From Mikania micrantha (lineage: Eukaryota; Streptophyta; Magnoliopsida; Asterales; Asteraceae), in assembly GCA_009363875.1 (NCBI GenBank), contig CM018693.1, forward strand, positions 76,930,028 through 76,994,027: 64,000 nucleotides of DNA. Reading direction: 5' to 3'. Shown piece by piece: positions 21,443 through 32,766 of the stretch. The translations under genes were made by a program, and so were the position numbers. The notes beneath the pieces are model-generated. The model was not told the origin of the DNA. It did not search any database and saw only the letters and a program-made list of their open reading frames with translations. The number at the start of each line of letters is the position of its first letter. Position 1 is the first letter of the stretch.

Positions 21443-24400
21443 TTAAGAGTCATTATCAGGTACGTCTTCCTCTGTAAACAGTTGGGAATACTTAGACTTC
21501 ATGTGATCTTCGCGTTCCCAAGTAAAATTAGGTCCGCGCTTTGCGTTCCAACGAACCTTGACGATCGGAATACGGCTTCGCCTTAGTTGCTTAACTTTGC
21601 GATCCATAATCTCCAAAGGTTCCTTGATAAAGTGTAACTGTTCATCCACTTGAATTTCTTCGATTGGAATGATGAGTGACTCGTCAGCAAGGCATTTCTT
21701 TAAATTTGAGACGTGAAACACGTCATGCACACCACTGAGTTCATCTGGTAGTCTCAGTCTATACGCCACAGGACCAATATGCTCGATGATTTCGAACGGT
21801 CCCACGTATCGTGGTGCTAACTTGCCTTTCTTTCCAAAGCGAACTACACCTTTCCATGGGGATACCTTCAACATGACACGGTCTCCCACTTGAAATTCCA
21901 ACGGCTTGCGTCATTTTTCGGCGTAGCTATTTTGTCTGCTCCTTGTCGTTTGTAACCGTTGTTGAATCTGGGCAATCTTGTCAGTAGTTTCCTGAATAAG
22001 CTCTGGCCCAGTTATACGGTTATCCCCTACCTCTGTCCAACAGATCGATGACCGACATTTTCGACCATACAAAGCCTCGAATGGAGCGCATCCGATGCTA
22101 CTACGATAACTGTTGTTGTAGGAGAATTCAATCAGTGGCAAATGAGAGTCCCAATTTCCACCGAAATATAACACACAGGTTCTCAACATGTCCTCCAGGG
22201 TCTGAATTGTACGTTCGCTTTGACCGTCTGTTTGTGGATGGTAAGCTGTACTCAGATCTAATTGCGTCCCTAGAGATTTCTGTAATGATTGCCAGAACCT
22301 TGATGTGAATCTGCTGTCTCTATCTGAAATAATAGATAATGTCACACCGTGACGCACCACTATCTCATTGATGTACAGTCTCACCAGTTTATCCATCGTG
22401 AAGGTCTCACGCATTGGCAAGAAGTGAGCAGATTTTGTCAAACGATCAATGATAACCCAAATCGTATCATGACCACTGGAAGTGCGGGGCAGCTTGGCAA
22501 TGAAGTCCATAGCTATTTGTTCCCACTTCCAGAGCAGAATCTCAGGCTGTTCCAGTAAACCAGACGGCTTCTGGTGTTCCGCCTTTACCTTCGCACACGT
22601 AAGACATCGACCGACGTACTCGGCTATGTCTTTCTTCATTCCCGGCCACCAATAAAATCCCCGTAAATCTTGGTACATTTTATCAGCACCCGGATGCACG
22701 GAGTACTTGGTTTTGTGTGCTTCATCGAAGATAAGTCTTCTCAATTCGTTTACTGCTGGAATCGATATACGATCTTGGTAGTAGATAATTCCATCAGGCT
22801 TAGTCTCAAATTGTTTCTCTGCTCCACAGTCGAGTTCTTTCTTCAGGTTTCCTAGATAAACTGATTCTTGCTGTGCTTGAATAATCTTGTCTCGGAGACT
22901 TGTCTGCACAGTCATTCCCATTGCTCTGACGCGCAAGGGTTTGACCCGTTCCTTCCGGCTTACGGCATCAGCTACAACGTTCGCCTTTCCCGGATGGTAC
23001 TTGATCACACAGTCATAATCGTTCAGAAGTTCAACCCAACGTCGCTGTTGCATGCTGAGCTCCTTCTGATCAAAAATATGCTGCAGACTCTTGTGATCAG
23101 TAAATATGGTACATTTAGTGCCATATAGATAATGTCTCCAAATCTTCAATGCGAAGATTACAGCTGCCAGTTCTAGATCATGAGTAGTGTAGTTCTTCTC
23201 ATGAATCTTTAACTGTATTGATGCATAAGCGATAACTTTGTCTCGTTGCATTAGTACGCAACCAAGTCCCCGATGGGAGGCATCACAGTAGACAACAAAG
23301 TCATCACGGCCTTTTGGGAGAGATAAGATTGGAGCATCACATAACTTCTGTTTCAATGTCTGAAAGGCATCTTATTGTTTCTGCTCCCAGACAAACGGTT
23401 CACTTTTCTAAGTTATCTTGGTGAGAGGTAGAGCTATCTTAGAAAAGTTCAAGGTAAACCTTCTATAATAACCTGCCAATCCCAGAAAAGACCGTATCTC
23501 CGTCGGTGTCTTCGGAGTGTCCCGGTTCTTTATTGCTTCGATCTTGGCAGGATTTACATGTATTCCCTCACTGTTGACTACATGACCCAGAAATTGAACT
23601 TCCCTTAGCCAAAATTCACACTTAGAGAATTTGGCATAGAGTTTCTCTTCTTTCAACAGCTCTAGGATCTTTCTGAGATGTTGCTCGTGCTCTGCTTTGC
23701 TCTTGGAACAAATCAGTATGTCATCAATGAAGACAATGACAAACTGATCCAGATACGGCTTGCACACTCGGTTCATGAGGTCCATGAAAATTGCTGGTGC
23801 ATTCGTCAATTCGAAAGGCATCACCATGAACTCGTAATGCCCATAGCTGGTTCGGAACGCCGTCTTCGGTATATCTTCGGCTTGAACCCTGAGTTGATGA
23901 TATCCTGAACGTAAGTCAACCTTCGAGAAGTACTGTGCTCCTTGCAGTTGGTCAAACAAATCATCAATCCTTTGCAATGGATACCGATTCTTGATGGTCA
24001 ACATGTTCAGCTCTCTGTAGTCTATGCACATTCGAAACGATACATCTTTCTTCTTCACGAACAAGACCGGAGCTCCCCAAGGTGAGTAGCTCGGTCTGAT
24101 GAATCCTTTGTCAAGTAATTCCTGTAGCTGGTTTGACAATTCCTGCATCTCTGAAGGTGCTAACCTGTAAGGAGATTTGGCAACAGGGGTTGCTCCAGGA
24201 ACTAAGTCAATTCGGAACTCTACCGGTCGCGTAGGTGGCAAACCTGGTAGGTCTTCAGGAAATAATTCCGGATACTCTTTCACTACCGGCACATCTTGAA
24301 TCTTTTTCTTAGCCTCCTCCTTTTCCACCACATGAGCCAAGAAAGCTATGCACTGCTTCTGTAAACTTACGTGCCTTTATGCAAGATATGATTTTGACAC

Positions 24401-24450
24401 TTCGCTTTGCTTGATCCCCTCGAACTTCCAATACACGATGATAGTGGATG
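21443..24450 (-). pseudogene. Tek-B pol: RT, RNase H, integrase, chromodomain
   Basis: This is a chromoviral pol with the same domain order as Tek-A: RT with FIDD near 23730, RNase H with YCDAS and FTDHKSL, the integrase HHCC finger, MDF, ISDRDSRF and DGQSER, and the chromodomain with FTWERED at its end. In-frame stops lie just upstream of the chromodomain region (CGA to TGA, about 21910) and in the RT-RNase H linker (two, near 23374 and 23409). A frameshift lies near 24345, where ARKF should join FLAHVV. The upstream end fades out near 24450, just short of the protease. More lesions than in Tek-A suggest an older insertion. Confidence 0.88.
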
Positions 24451-24454
24451 AAAC

Positions 24455-25714
24455 AACACAGAGAAAAACCCGAAAGGTTTTGTGAATGCAGTCACTACTA
24501 GATGTGGCAAGTCTATGGGTGAAGAGGAGTTGTCTGCTGAGCCGGTTCAGGAGGAGGAACCGCTGGATAAGGAGATTGAGGTTGAAGTTTCAGGCAAGGT
24601 GCACCCTACTAGGCTAAGCCCAACAAGTACCGCACAACATGTGCAACCTCATGTGGAGAAGGAGAAGCCGAAGGACATAGAAATTGATCTATCCAGGGTG
24701 CCATACCCAGCTAGAATCCTTCAGCAAAAGTATGAGAAGGAGTATGGGACATTTCTTGAGTTGTTCAGGCAGCTTAAGGTGAACCTTCCATTTTCTGATG
24801 TGTTACAGCATATCCCCAAATATGCTAAGTTTCTAAAAGATCTCATGATGAAGAAGAAGAATTGGGAGGAGATCTCAGATGTAACACTGAGTGAGAGATG
24901 TTGTGCAGGATCACAGAAGGAGCTACCACAGAAGGAGCTACCCCAGAAGATGAGTGACCCGGGAAGTTTCACTATCCTGTGTGATTTGGGTGGCTCGTCT
25001 GTCAGCTATGCATTGGAAGATCTAGGTGCTAGTATTAATCTGATGCCATATTCGATTTTTGCTAAGCTTAACCTAGGCGAGCCGGTGCCGACACGCATGA
25101 CTATACAGCTGGCAGATAAATCAGTGAAGTTTCCTCGGGGAATAGTGCAGAACGTGTTAGTGAAGATCGATAAATTCTTGTCTCCTGTGGACTTCGTGAT
25201 CTTGGATATGGAGGAGGATGAAATGGTACCACTAATCTTAGGTCGTCCATTTTTAGCCACTGCGAGAGCATTGATAGACGTGGGTGATGGTAGGTTGACC
25301 TTACAAGTTGAGAATGAGACGGTGACCTTTGAGAATGGTAAGAGGGAGACGACAGAGTAGAAAGGCACCTTGTGCCTTGTTGATACACATATGCCTCTTA
25401 CCAGTACCTATGTTAGTGAGGAGGAGCACTTGGTTGCACAGAATGTTGATATTGAGTACCAAGTGCTAGTGAGAGATAAACCACCTGACATAGGGGTAGT
25501 TTACAGTGGATTTACTTATAGAGCAAAGTCCAAGTGTGGGGATCCCACAGCTTCACACAGATCCCCACAACTAAGAGCTTTCATGTTGAGGGACTTTGGC
25601 TCTGATTGGAATTATGAGTTTGAGGACTCAGACGGTGGCTACGCACATGAGCACCGCCTCCCGCGGATGTTTACTGAGTACAGGGGTAAGACTGTGCGCT
25701 TTGACCCCCCATAG
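24455..25714 (+). pseudogene. Ath-D gag C-terminus and aspartic protease
   Basis: The frame opens at NPKGFVNAVTTRCGK, a motif found in the middle of Athila-type gag proteins. It continues through PYPARILQQK and LKVNLPFSDVLQ to PGSFTILCDLGG and the protease core ALEDLGASINLMPYS (the usual catalytic D-L-G-A is present), then LGRPFLATARALIDV. A TAG at 25358-25360 interrupts the frame, which then stays open to 25714 and ends in a tail I do not recognise (EHRLPRMFTEYRGKTVRF). There is no RT, RNase H or integrase downstream, so pol was deleted or was never part of this non-autonomous form. The gag N-terminus is lost at the 24450 junction. Confidence 0.82.
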
Positions 25715-27326
25715 ATATGGATGTGGGTCCGAGTCTGACTGAAGACTCGTTAATAAACCAAGCGCTATTGGGAGGCAACCCACATTTATGTACATGTTCG
25801 TTTTTTTATTATTTACGTTGCATTTTTAGTTGATTTATTTTCTGATCCATTTGTGCGCTAACCTGTTTGTCAAGCCATGCAGTCACGCATGAGCATTTGT
25901 TACAGGATCCCAGGTCCGTTCATGGTTGTTTCATCTTATTTGGATCTCAGCAGGTCACTGTGGAGCTTACGTGTGCATGGATTGCTTGTCAGGGAAGTAC
26001 CATGTTTTCTTTCTTGTTTTTGTCATTTTTTAGTTTGTTTTTCTTTTAATTTTAGTCTCTCCGTGTTTCTAGACACATTAGGGACAATGTGTGTTTCAAG
26101 TGTGGGGATGGGGAAATTCCTTTATTTTATTTCTTTCTTTTGAGTTAAAAAAATTGAAAAATTATTGAAAATACCAAAAATAAAACTTGAACTTTTGTAA
26201 GTCCTGGTTACCTTTTGCTACAATGCTTAACAAGTCTATTTCATTGTAAATCGTTAACAAAAGGCGAGTCGGCATTGTTTATTGAGTTGCTTATACAGTT
26301 AGTATTTATGTTGCATGATAAAGTTTTCCCAATTGGAATTGTTATCAAAACTTATGGGTTTGGGATTCTTACGAAAGTGAAACCTGTTTGATAGTTGAAA
26401 ACCGTTTACACTCACATCGTTAACCCTATTCCAAACGTTTCCAGTGAGATTTTGAGCCTTAACAGTCTTTATTTATTCAATGATTCGTTTGTGTGTGATT
26501 TAATCTACTTGTTGCATTGCTTTAGAACTTGTGCTTGTATACAATTTGAGACTTTGATCGAGATCTGACACCGAGATGATTAAGGAATTCGGTTCACCCA
26601 TTTCTTAGCCTTTCCTGTTTCTGTTGCTTTAAACCCTTAAATATTCCAATTAGACACCATGTTGAGCCTAAACCTTTTCATTTGATTTACCCAGTTTTAT
26701 TTCAAGACATCCGGTTAGTTAGACAATTATGTATTTATGCTGATTGTAAGGAAATGAAAAAAAAAGAGTGAAATGTGTGAATAAAAGGTCAAAAAGACCA
26801 AGTGTGGAAATTTGTTTCGTTTAAAGTCTTGTTAGTGCAATAAAGTCAACTACCGGATTTTCTTTTGTGTTTTATCCAATTTAAAACCCTACATCACCTA
26901 CCCTTAGCCTAAGCCTACTTTTAAAGTCCTTTTGATCTGTGTTAGTCTTGATATTAGGTGGAGATTTGATTATAGCATTAGATTATGTTAGCATTGCCTT
27001 AGTGTTAGGTTATGAGAGTTCACTTGCAAAAATCCATATATTTAACTGAGTGTCGAGTGACAATTGTGAGGGTGTGGACGTAAATGGTTGAATCCTTGAA
27101 AAACAGGTGAATCTTGATTTGGAAATCCCATTTTTTCTAAAAATTGCTTCATTCGTGTCCGATTGGGTTGTAAATCTATTGACCGTTTTAAGTCTTGTGA
27201 TTAATTGTGTAATTAATTCGTAAACTCATGCTCGTTTTGTCTGATGTGGACGTTTTTGAATTAGGTTTTGTTTTGCGATGCGTTAGGTTTGCTTAGGGAA
27301 AAGCAAAGTTTAAGTGTGGGGATTTT
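25715..27326 (+). other. Ath-D 3' internal non-coding region and polypurine tract
   Basis: This is 1.6 kb without a supported gene. It carries GGGAGGCAACCCA at 25770-25782, 'gacaatgtgtg..aagtgtgggg' at 26090-26107, a weaker 'caagtgtgg' near 26799 and finally 'ttaagtgtggggattttt' (27310-27327), the likely plus-strand primer before the LTR. Athila-like elements typically hold an env-like ORF or long non-coding DNA here; no membrane-protein frame of useful length is visible. Confidence 0.75.
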
Positions 27327-27366
27327 TGATGTGTCCTTATTTACACATCGTTTTAGTATTTATTTT

Positions 27367-27817
27367 TGTAGATTTGAAGAATCGATCACGAAATTCTACG
27401 ATTCGATCATAAACGTGTGGAATCTGTTTACAACTAGATTTGAATGAACAATGACAATGTAATAGATCATGAATCTGAATTCTTCATTGATATCCAAGTG
27501 TTTACAAACAATAAACGTGAAAATACAACACTTGAACGATCAAAAGAAACAAAGATGAAGAAAGTCTTGATCTTGAGCTTGAGAGAGAATTTGACTTTGT
27601 GTGTGTGAATTGTGAGCTCTAGATCTCCAAGTCTTCCAAGTCTACCTATATATAGGTTTCAAAAGGTTTGCCAATAGGTTTGCCAAACCTATAGGTTTGC
27701 CAAATCTTCTTGGATCTTTAGCCGAACCCTTAATCATATTCAACAGACTATGATTTCATATACAACAAGCCAGGTGCACACATTAAATGCAGCTTTCACA
27801 CAGAAAATGCACTAACA
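27367..27817 (-). repeat. Cop-C1 3' LTR
   Basis: On the minus strand it starts TGTTAGTGCATTTTCTGTG after the polypurine tract and ends AAATCTACA. It contains a short array of AGGTTTGGCAAACCT-type palindromes just upstream of TATATATAGG. Confidence 0.93.
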
Positions 27818-27970
27818 TACTCCCCCTTGAACCTTGCTGTTGTATATGCTCAAACATTTTGTGCATCGGGGAACATATATGCATCAACATACTCCCCTAC
27901 AACCTTGCTATCAACATACTTCCCTTCAGTTGTAGCTGTTATATTTTCACACAGAAAATACATCAGTCTC
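27818..27970 (-). other. Cop-C1 polypurine tract with repeated upstream copies
   Basis: TTCAAGGGGGAGTA (27818-27831, minus strand) abuts the LTR. Upstream on the minus strand are two more look-alikes of the tract plus LTR start (AGGGGAGTATGTTGATGC and GAAGGGAAGTATGTTGATAG), preceded by a sequence like the LTR start (TGATGTATTTTCTGTGTGAA). The same arrangement occurs in Cop-C2 and Cop-C3. Confidence 0.75.
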
Positions 27971-28000
27971 TTTGTTTCTACTTCACTCTCTCAATCTTAA

Positions 28001-28040
<40 letters not shown>

Positions 28041-29607
28041 TTATGTCTTTCTTTTTCAAGATTCACTTGCTGAGGACTGCAGTGATATCTTCAACACAGA
28101 TCTTCATCACTCTTATCACCTGCATCAGTTGATACATTCTCTCTCTCTCTCTCTCTTTGTCACTTATTAACAGTAAATCAATTATAGTGTTTACAAAGAA
28201 TTAGTAAGTCACATCGGATAGTCTAAAAGAAAATAGAAGAAAATTTTTATGAATTTTTTTCAATGATTTGAATAAACTCCCCCTAAAGCTATGAATTGCA
28301 AAATTGTATATCCTAGAATCCTACAAAATTTGTATTCTAACTAAAAAATAAATATGTTTTTGATGAGAAAGATCCAAACATGAGATAATATTGTAATCAT
28401 ACCTCAGCATTACCTGTTGATGATTAATGATATTTATTTATTCGATGCACAAGCCTAGGACGATTGCCAGTATATGGATCCACTTTAAGTCTTATCACTT
28501 GTTGTGAATTTGGATTAATGAAAATCAATCACAAGACTTTGTGTTCCCCACTCACTTGAACACATCCCCGCTTTGTGAAACATCAACCAACAACGATGCC
28601 ATTGTAAATTATAAGTTCAAATTCTTGCTTAGTTTGATCATGCAAAAATAAAGCAGAATATCTTTTGTGAAATAACAAAGTGTAAAATAAAACAGAATGT
28701 TCAAAATCCGGTAACAAGATTGATAATTCCGTATGCGTAGATGAAACCAAGATATTGAACGAAAAAATAATTTAAGTTTAAAACCTAGCAATCAGATTGT
28801 TACTTCCGTATACACAAAGAATGCCCAAGTTCTAAACAAACCAAGAAAATAAAAGCAGAATGTCCAAAACATAAGAATCAGATCAATACGTAAGTATGCA
28901 CAGAGAATGTCCATGTTTTGAACTAAAATAAAAGAAAAAAATGAACTCAGAATTTCTTTTGTAAAAGAAACACATGATCAAACTAATATATGTACTAATA
29001 CAATTAGCAATCACTGAGGCAAATGGCCACGCACTCAGGACAAAGATCGAACACTGTGTTCTAAGTAATGTGTCCCACAAAGAATGATTATGGCATTAGT
29101 CTACAGAAATCACAACAAAATGAAAGACCTACCAACATATCATACTGAGTGCATTGTGATCGCTTTGTATTTGATCTTGTATGATACAAGTAAGCTTTAG
29201 AATGTTACAATGTACAATCATATCTCAAAGGTCGGATCGATTTCTCAATTTTCTAATTTTATATTGTTTTTGATTTTTTTAAATTTTTACTCCCCCTAAA
29301 ATGCTAAAAATGAAAATCTTTTTGATTTTTAGAATTTTATAAGTATATATAGAAAAATCAAAATTCCCGGAAAATTGACAACCGATATGATTTACCATCT
29401 TTGTAAAACATTATGTTCAATGTGACTTGAAAACATCAAGTAAATATGACAATGTAATTCAAAACCTGTCAAGTTCTCCAGAATAATATGATAGTTAAAG
29501 AATTAGAACTATTTTACCAAATACACATTAGGAAATTTCACTATCAATGAGCTCTCCTCCAATTGATAGGTCCTCTTGAAATCCTCCTGCAACACACTCA
29601 CAAACCA
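27971..29607 (-). other. Cop-C1 3' internal non-coding region
   Basis: This is 1.6 kb without a supported gene. It includes a CT-run (about 28004-28036; GA on the coding strand) and two internal AGGGGGAGT words (about 28270 and 29293) that resemble polypurine tracts. It also has a series of 'cgtatgcgYag' words near 28730, 28805 and 28890. The segment is conserved in Cop-C2 (56285-58000) and in part in Cop-C3. Confidence 0.7.
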
Positions 29608-31602
29608 TTAAATATCTTTAGTCACCCAAGCCTTCGAGGTCTTGAGTTTTCCATGAAAATCCATATATTGAAATTTAATCCATTTTCCAGTTGAAACTAA
29701 TGAAGTTTCCTTTGAAACTTTGTTTGTTTTTTGTATCCACAACTGTTCCTGTTCAAGTGCATTCTTAAGATAATACTTATCTTGAATCACTACATTGTTG
29801 TTAAACACCAAATTAGTCATTAAAGGTTTTGAAAGTTTCAACTTTTCTTCATCCGAGGCTTTCACAAGTTCTTCCTTGCTTTGATTTAGCATTTTATGTA
29901 TTTTAGGAATGTACTTTGAAACCTCTGTGACACAAGACTTGGCATTACTAACTTGTCCTTGTAACTCACACAGATAAGGACAATTAGCAATGATATGCCC
30001 TCTTGTTCCACACTCAAAACATATTCTCCTCTCCACAAACCTAGGAGAATAGTGTTGTACAAACCTATGGTTTTGGTGATTTACCACTAGTGAACCATAA
30101 ACCAATCTTTGATTACTTGTTGAACCCATATGAGTCAAATGTGACTTCTTACCACTTGACGTGAGAGACTCAAAGTTCAACTTTTCACGTCTTGTGGGAC
30201 TTAGTGAAATCTTGTCTTTGATCCAAGACTTTGGAGTATCACACTTTGATTCCACTTTATTTGATGCACATGATGATTTCATAACCCATTTTGATTGAAT
30301 TTGACTTTTAGCTTTGTAACTTGAAAAACCATTTTGTTTTGAAAATTTCTTGTTTTTGTTCTTTGAAAATTTTTTAATTTCAACCAATGAGGTTTTGAAA
30401 GAAACTTTCTTTTTGGATGATGATGCAGAGTTTGAAACACATGGTTTCACATCATCAAAGATATTATTGTGAGAATCATCATAATTCTTATGTACATCAA
30501 TCAACCCACATCTGTACAATGTCTCCTCATCATATTCCTCTAAAGTACAATCTTCAATGATCGGAGGAATGTTGTTATCAGCACAAATTGGAGACTTTCC
30601 CTTAAGATTTAAACATTTAGAGCATGAGAGTTTAGAAAACTTACCTGAACTTACCTCTTTATCTGAAATGGTATGACAATGATCTTCACTAATGAAGGTA
30701 TTTGTTTCAGACATATTATCAGAGGCAACCTCATAAACACTCTCATCCTCTGCTGACACCACTTCAACACTTGAAGTTTCATCCTTTGACTTCAAAACAT
30801 CATCTTCAGATTTCTTCATCTCACTTGTGATTTCAGAATCATCAAGAATGTGTGTGTTTTCAGTTACATTACATCTCTCATCTACAACTTCATTCATCTG
30901 TTTGCTATCTTCAGACATGTCAGGTTCATCTTCTGTTCCTCCATCAACATTTTTTTTTTCTTTCTCAACACTCATACTTGCCTTTAACATGTTACTTTGT
31001 TCATCAATCCACGAGAAATCAACAATTTTCACAATCCATTTTCCGGTTCTCCTTATCTCCGATTCCATTTTATCAACCACATCTGTGAAATTCATTAATT
31101 TGACATGATGAATAACTTCTATGTCCTTCATCCTTTCAACAAAATCACTCCATCGATAAGGTAAGAATTGCGTAAACTTTTCAACGATTTGCCCATCAGT
31201 AATATCAAACTGAAAATATTTCAATTCTTGCATAAATGGTAAAAGACGATCATAAGCATCCTTGATCTTCTTTGCAACATGACTATTATATGCAAATTCT
31301 AACAAACTCCACTTTGCACATGAATGTGGCATTTGTTCAAAATCAGTCTTCTTAATATCTTCAGAAATGATCACTGAAAACAATTCACACAATTCTCTTT
31401 CTTGATTAAATTCAGACATTTGATCTTCATTCAGTTTCAAACATGGTTTCTTGTATTGTTAGTACAATAGCTTCTGATAATTTTCATCCGCTTTAGCAAT
31501 AAACGTTTCGAATGTGGATCTTCAGTTCGGATAATTGTCCAAATTGTCCAACACAAGTCCATTGTTAGTCAACCATTCTACGTTCCAGTTCTTGTGTGTC
31601 AT
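29608..31602 (-). pseudogene. Cop-C1 gag
   Basis: This is a gag protein with an N-terminal capsid-like part, a long acidic Ser/Glu-rich middle, a basic Lys-rich stretch and one CCHC zinc knuckle (CFECGTRGHIIANC, coded near 30000). The start at 31602 is set by alignment to the Cop-C2 gag. Two nonsense codons occur early (31522-31524, TGG to TGA; 31459-31461, CAA to TAA), and about seven codons present in Cop-C2 are missing just before the KLNEDQM segment. From 31440 on, 610 codons are open. No protease or polymerase follows. The two family members share nearly the whole sequence. Confidence 0.85.
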
Positions 31603-32300
31603 ATTTAACTTTTATGTTCAGAACATCAAAGTTTAACCTCTCAAAACAAAACAGCTCAAACCTTGTCTTAACGTCCGAATTAGGTCTTGAAACCTATCCC
31701 AAATGATCCGGAAGGCCCAAAATAGGTAAAGAAGGTTTACTTCAACTTTTAAAATGGTATATTTCTTGCAAAACTCTTCGAACAAACCTATTAGAGGTTC
31801 TCCCAAACCTTTTCACGAACCTTTTGAGATTTTCACGAACCTTTTGAGGTTTTTCACGAACCTATTGAGGTTTTGGCGAACCTATGAAGGTTTTGGCGAA
31901 CCTAGGAAGGTTTTTGGCAAACCTATGACGTTTTTGGCGAACCTATGATGTTTTTGGCGAACCTAGAGGTTCCCACGAACCTAGTTCTCACGAACCTATG
32001 TAGGTTCGGCTCTTAGGTTCGTCAAAGGTTCGGCAGATCGCATGAACAGATTTGCAAATCACTAAAACGGCTCTAGAATCTTCATTTTTTGGAGTTAGAA
32101 GGCCTATTAGTAGTCAAAATCTTCGTTTTTTCAAGGCGCATCTTTCTATCGGATCAAAATTTGCAAAAACTTGATAATTTTTATAGATCTGGCTTTTTGT
32201 AGATAAAAACGTGAAGAACTTTAAGAACACCTCCAAGATGATGAATTTTCTGATTAAATTACTTGAGATTGATGTCCAAATAGTCGTAGAATCGAGCCTA
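31603..32300 (-). other. Cop-C1 5' leader with AGGTTCG array
   Basis: Between PBS and gag lies an array (about 31785-32035) of 'gaacct..aggtt' units: on the coding strand AGGTTCGCCAAAA, AGGTTCGTGAAAA and similar, spaced about 18-22 bp. No gene. Cop-C2 has the corresponding array at 53870-54085. Confidence 0.8.
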
Positions 32301-32314
32301 ACGCTCTGATACCA
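32301..32314 (-). other. Cop-C1 primer-binding site (tRNA-iMet)
   Basis: TGGTATCAGAGCGT on the minus strand, one base inside the 5' LTR end. Confidence 0.9.
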
Positions 32315-32315
32315 C

Positions 32316-32766
32316 TGTAGATTTGAAGAATCGATCACGAAATTCTACGATTCGATCATAAACGTGCGAAATCCGTTTACAACTAGATTTGAATCAACAA
32401 TGACAATGTAATAGATCATGAATCTGAATTCTTCATTGATATCCAAGTGTTTACAAACAATAAACGTGAAAATACAACACTTGAACGATCAAAAGAAACA
32501 AAGATGAAGAGAGTCTTGATCTTGAGCTTGAGAGAGAATTTGACTTTGTGTGTGTGAATCGTGAGCTCTAGATCTCCAAGTCTTCCAAGTCTACCTATAT
32601 ATAGGTTTCAAAAGGTTTGCCAATAGGTTTGCCAAACCTATAGGTTTGCCAAACCTTCTTGGATCTTTAGCCAAACCCTTAATCATATTCAACAGACTAT
32701 GATTTCATATACAACAAGCCAGGTTCACACATTAAATGCAGCTTTCACACAGAAAATGCACTAACA
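32316..32766 (-). repeat. Cop-C1 5' LTR
   Basis: 451 bp, TGTTAGTGCA...AATCTACA on the minus strand. A TATA box (TATATATA, 32596-32603) lies downstream of the palindrome array at about 32605-32670. Confidence 0.93.

Larger units (their letters stand above)
13908..24450 (-). mobile_element. Tek-B: degraded Tekay-type chromovirus
   Basis: It consists of part of a 3' LTR (13908-15841 and 20360-21408, split by Solo-2), the polypurine tract and a pol pseudogene. The left part of the LTR should lie left of Tek-A, because Tek-A's 5' LTR ends abruptly at 13907 and the donor-like motif at 14585 matches the mid-LTR position in Tek-A. The coding part ends near 24450 at an inverted junction with an Athila-like element, so its protease, gag and 5' LTR are missing here. 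Confidence 0.8.
27367..32766 (-). mobile_element. Cop-C1: gag-only LTR retrotransposon, 5.4 kb
   Basis: Both LTRs are 451 bp (27367-27817 and 32316-32766) and the target duplication is ATTTT (27362-27366 and 32767-32771). On the minus strand the LTR is TGTTAGTGCA...AATCTACA, followed by PBS, leader, gag, a long 3' region and polypurine tract. I count about nine mismatches between the LTRs (near 2%), so the insertion is relatively recent. There is no protease, RT or integrase, so it must depend on another element's enzymes. LTR ends and PBS resemble those of Cop-F. Confidence 0.93.
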
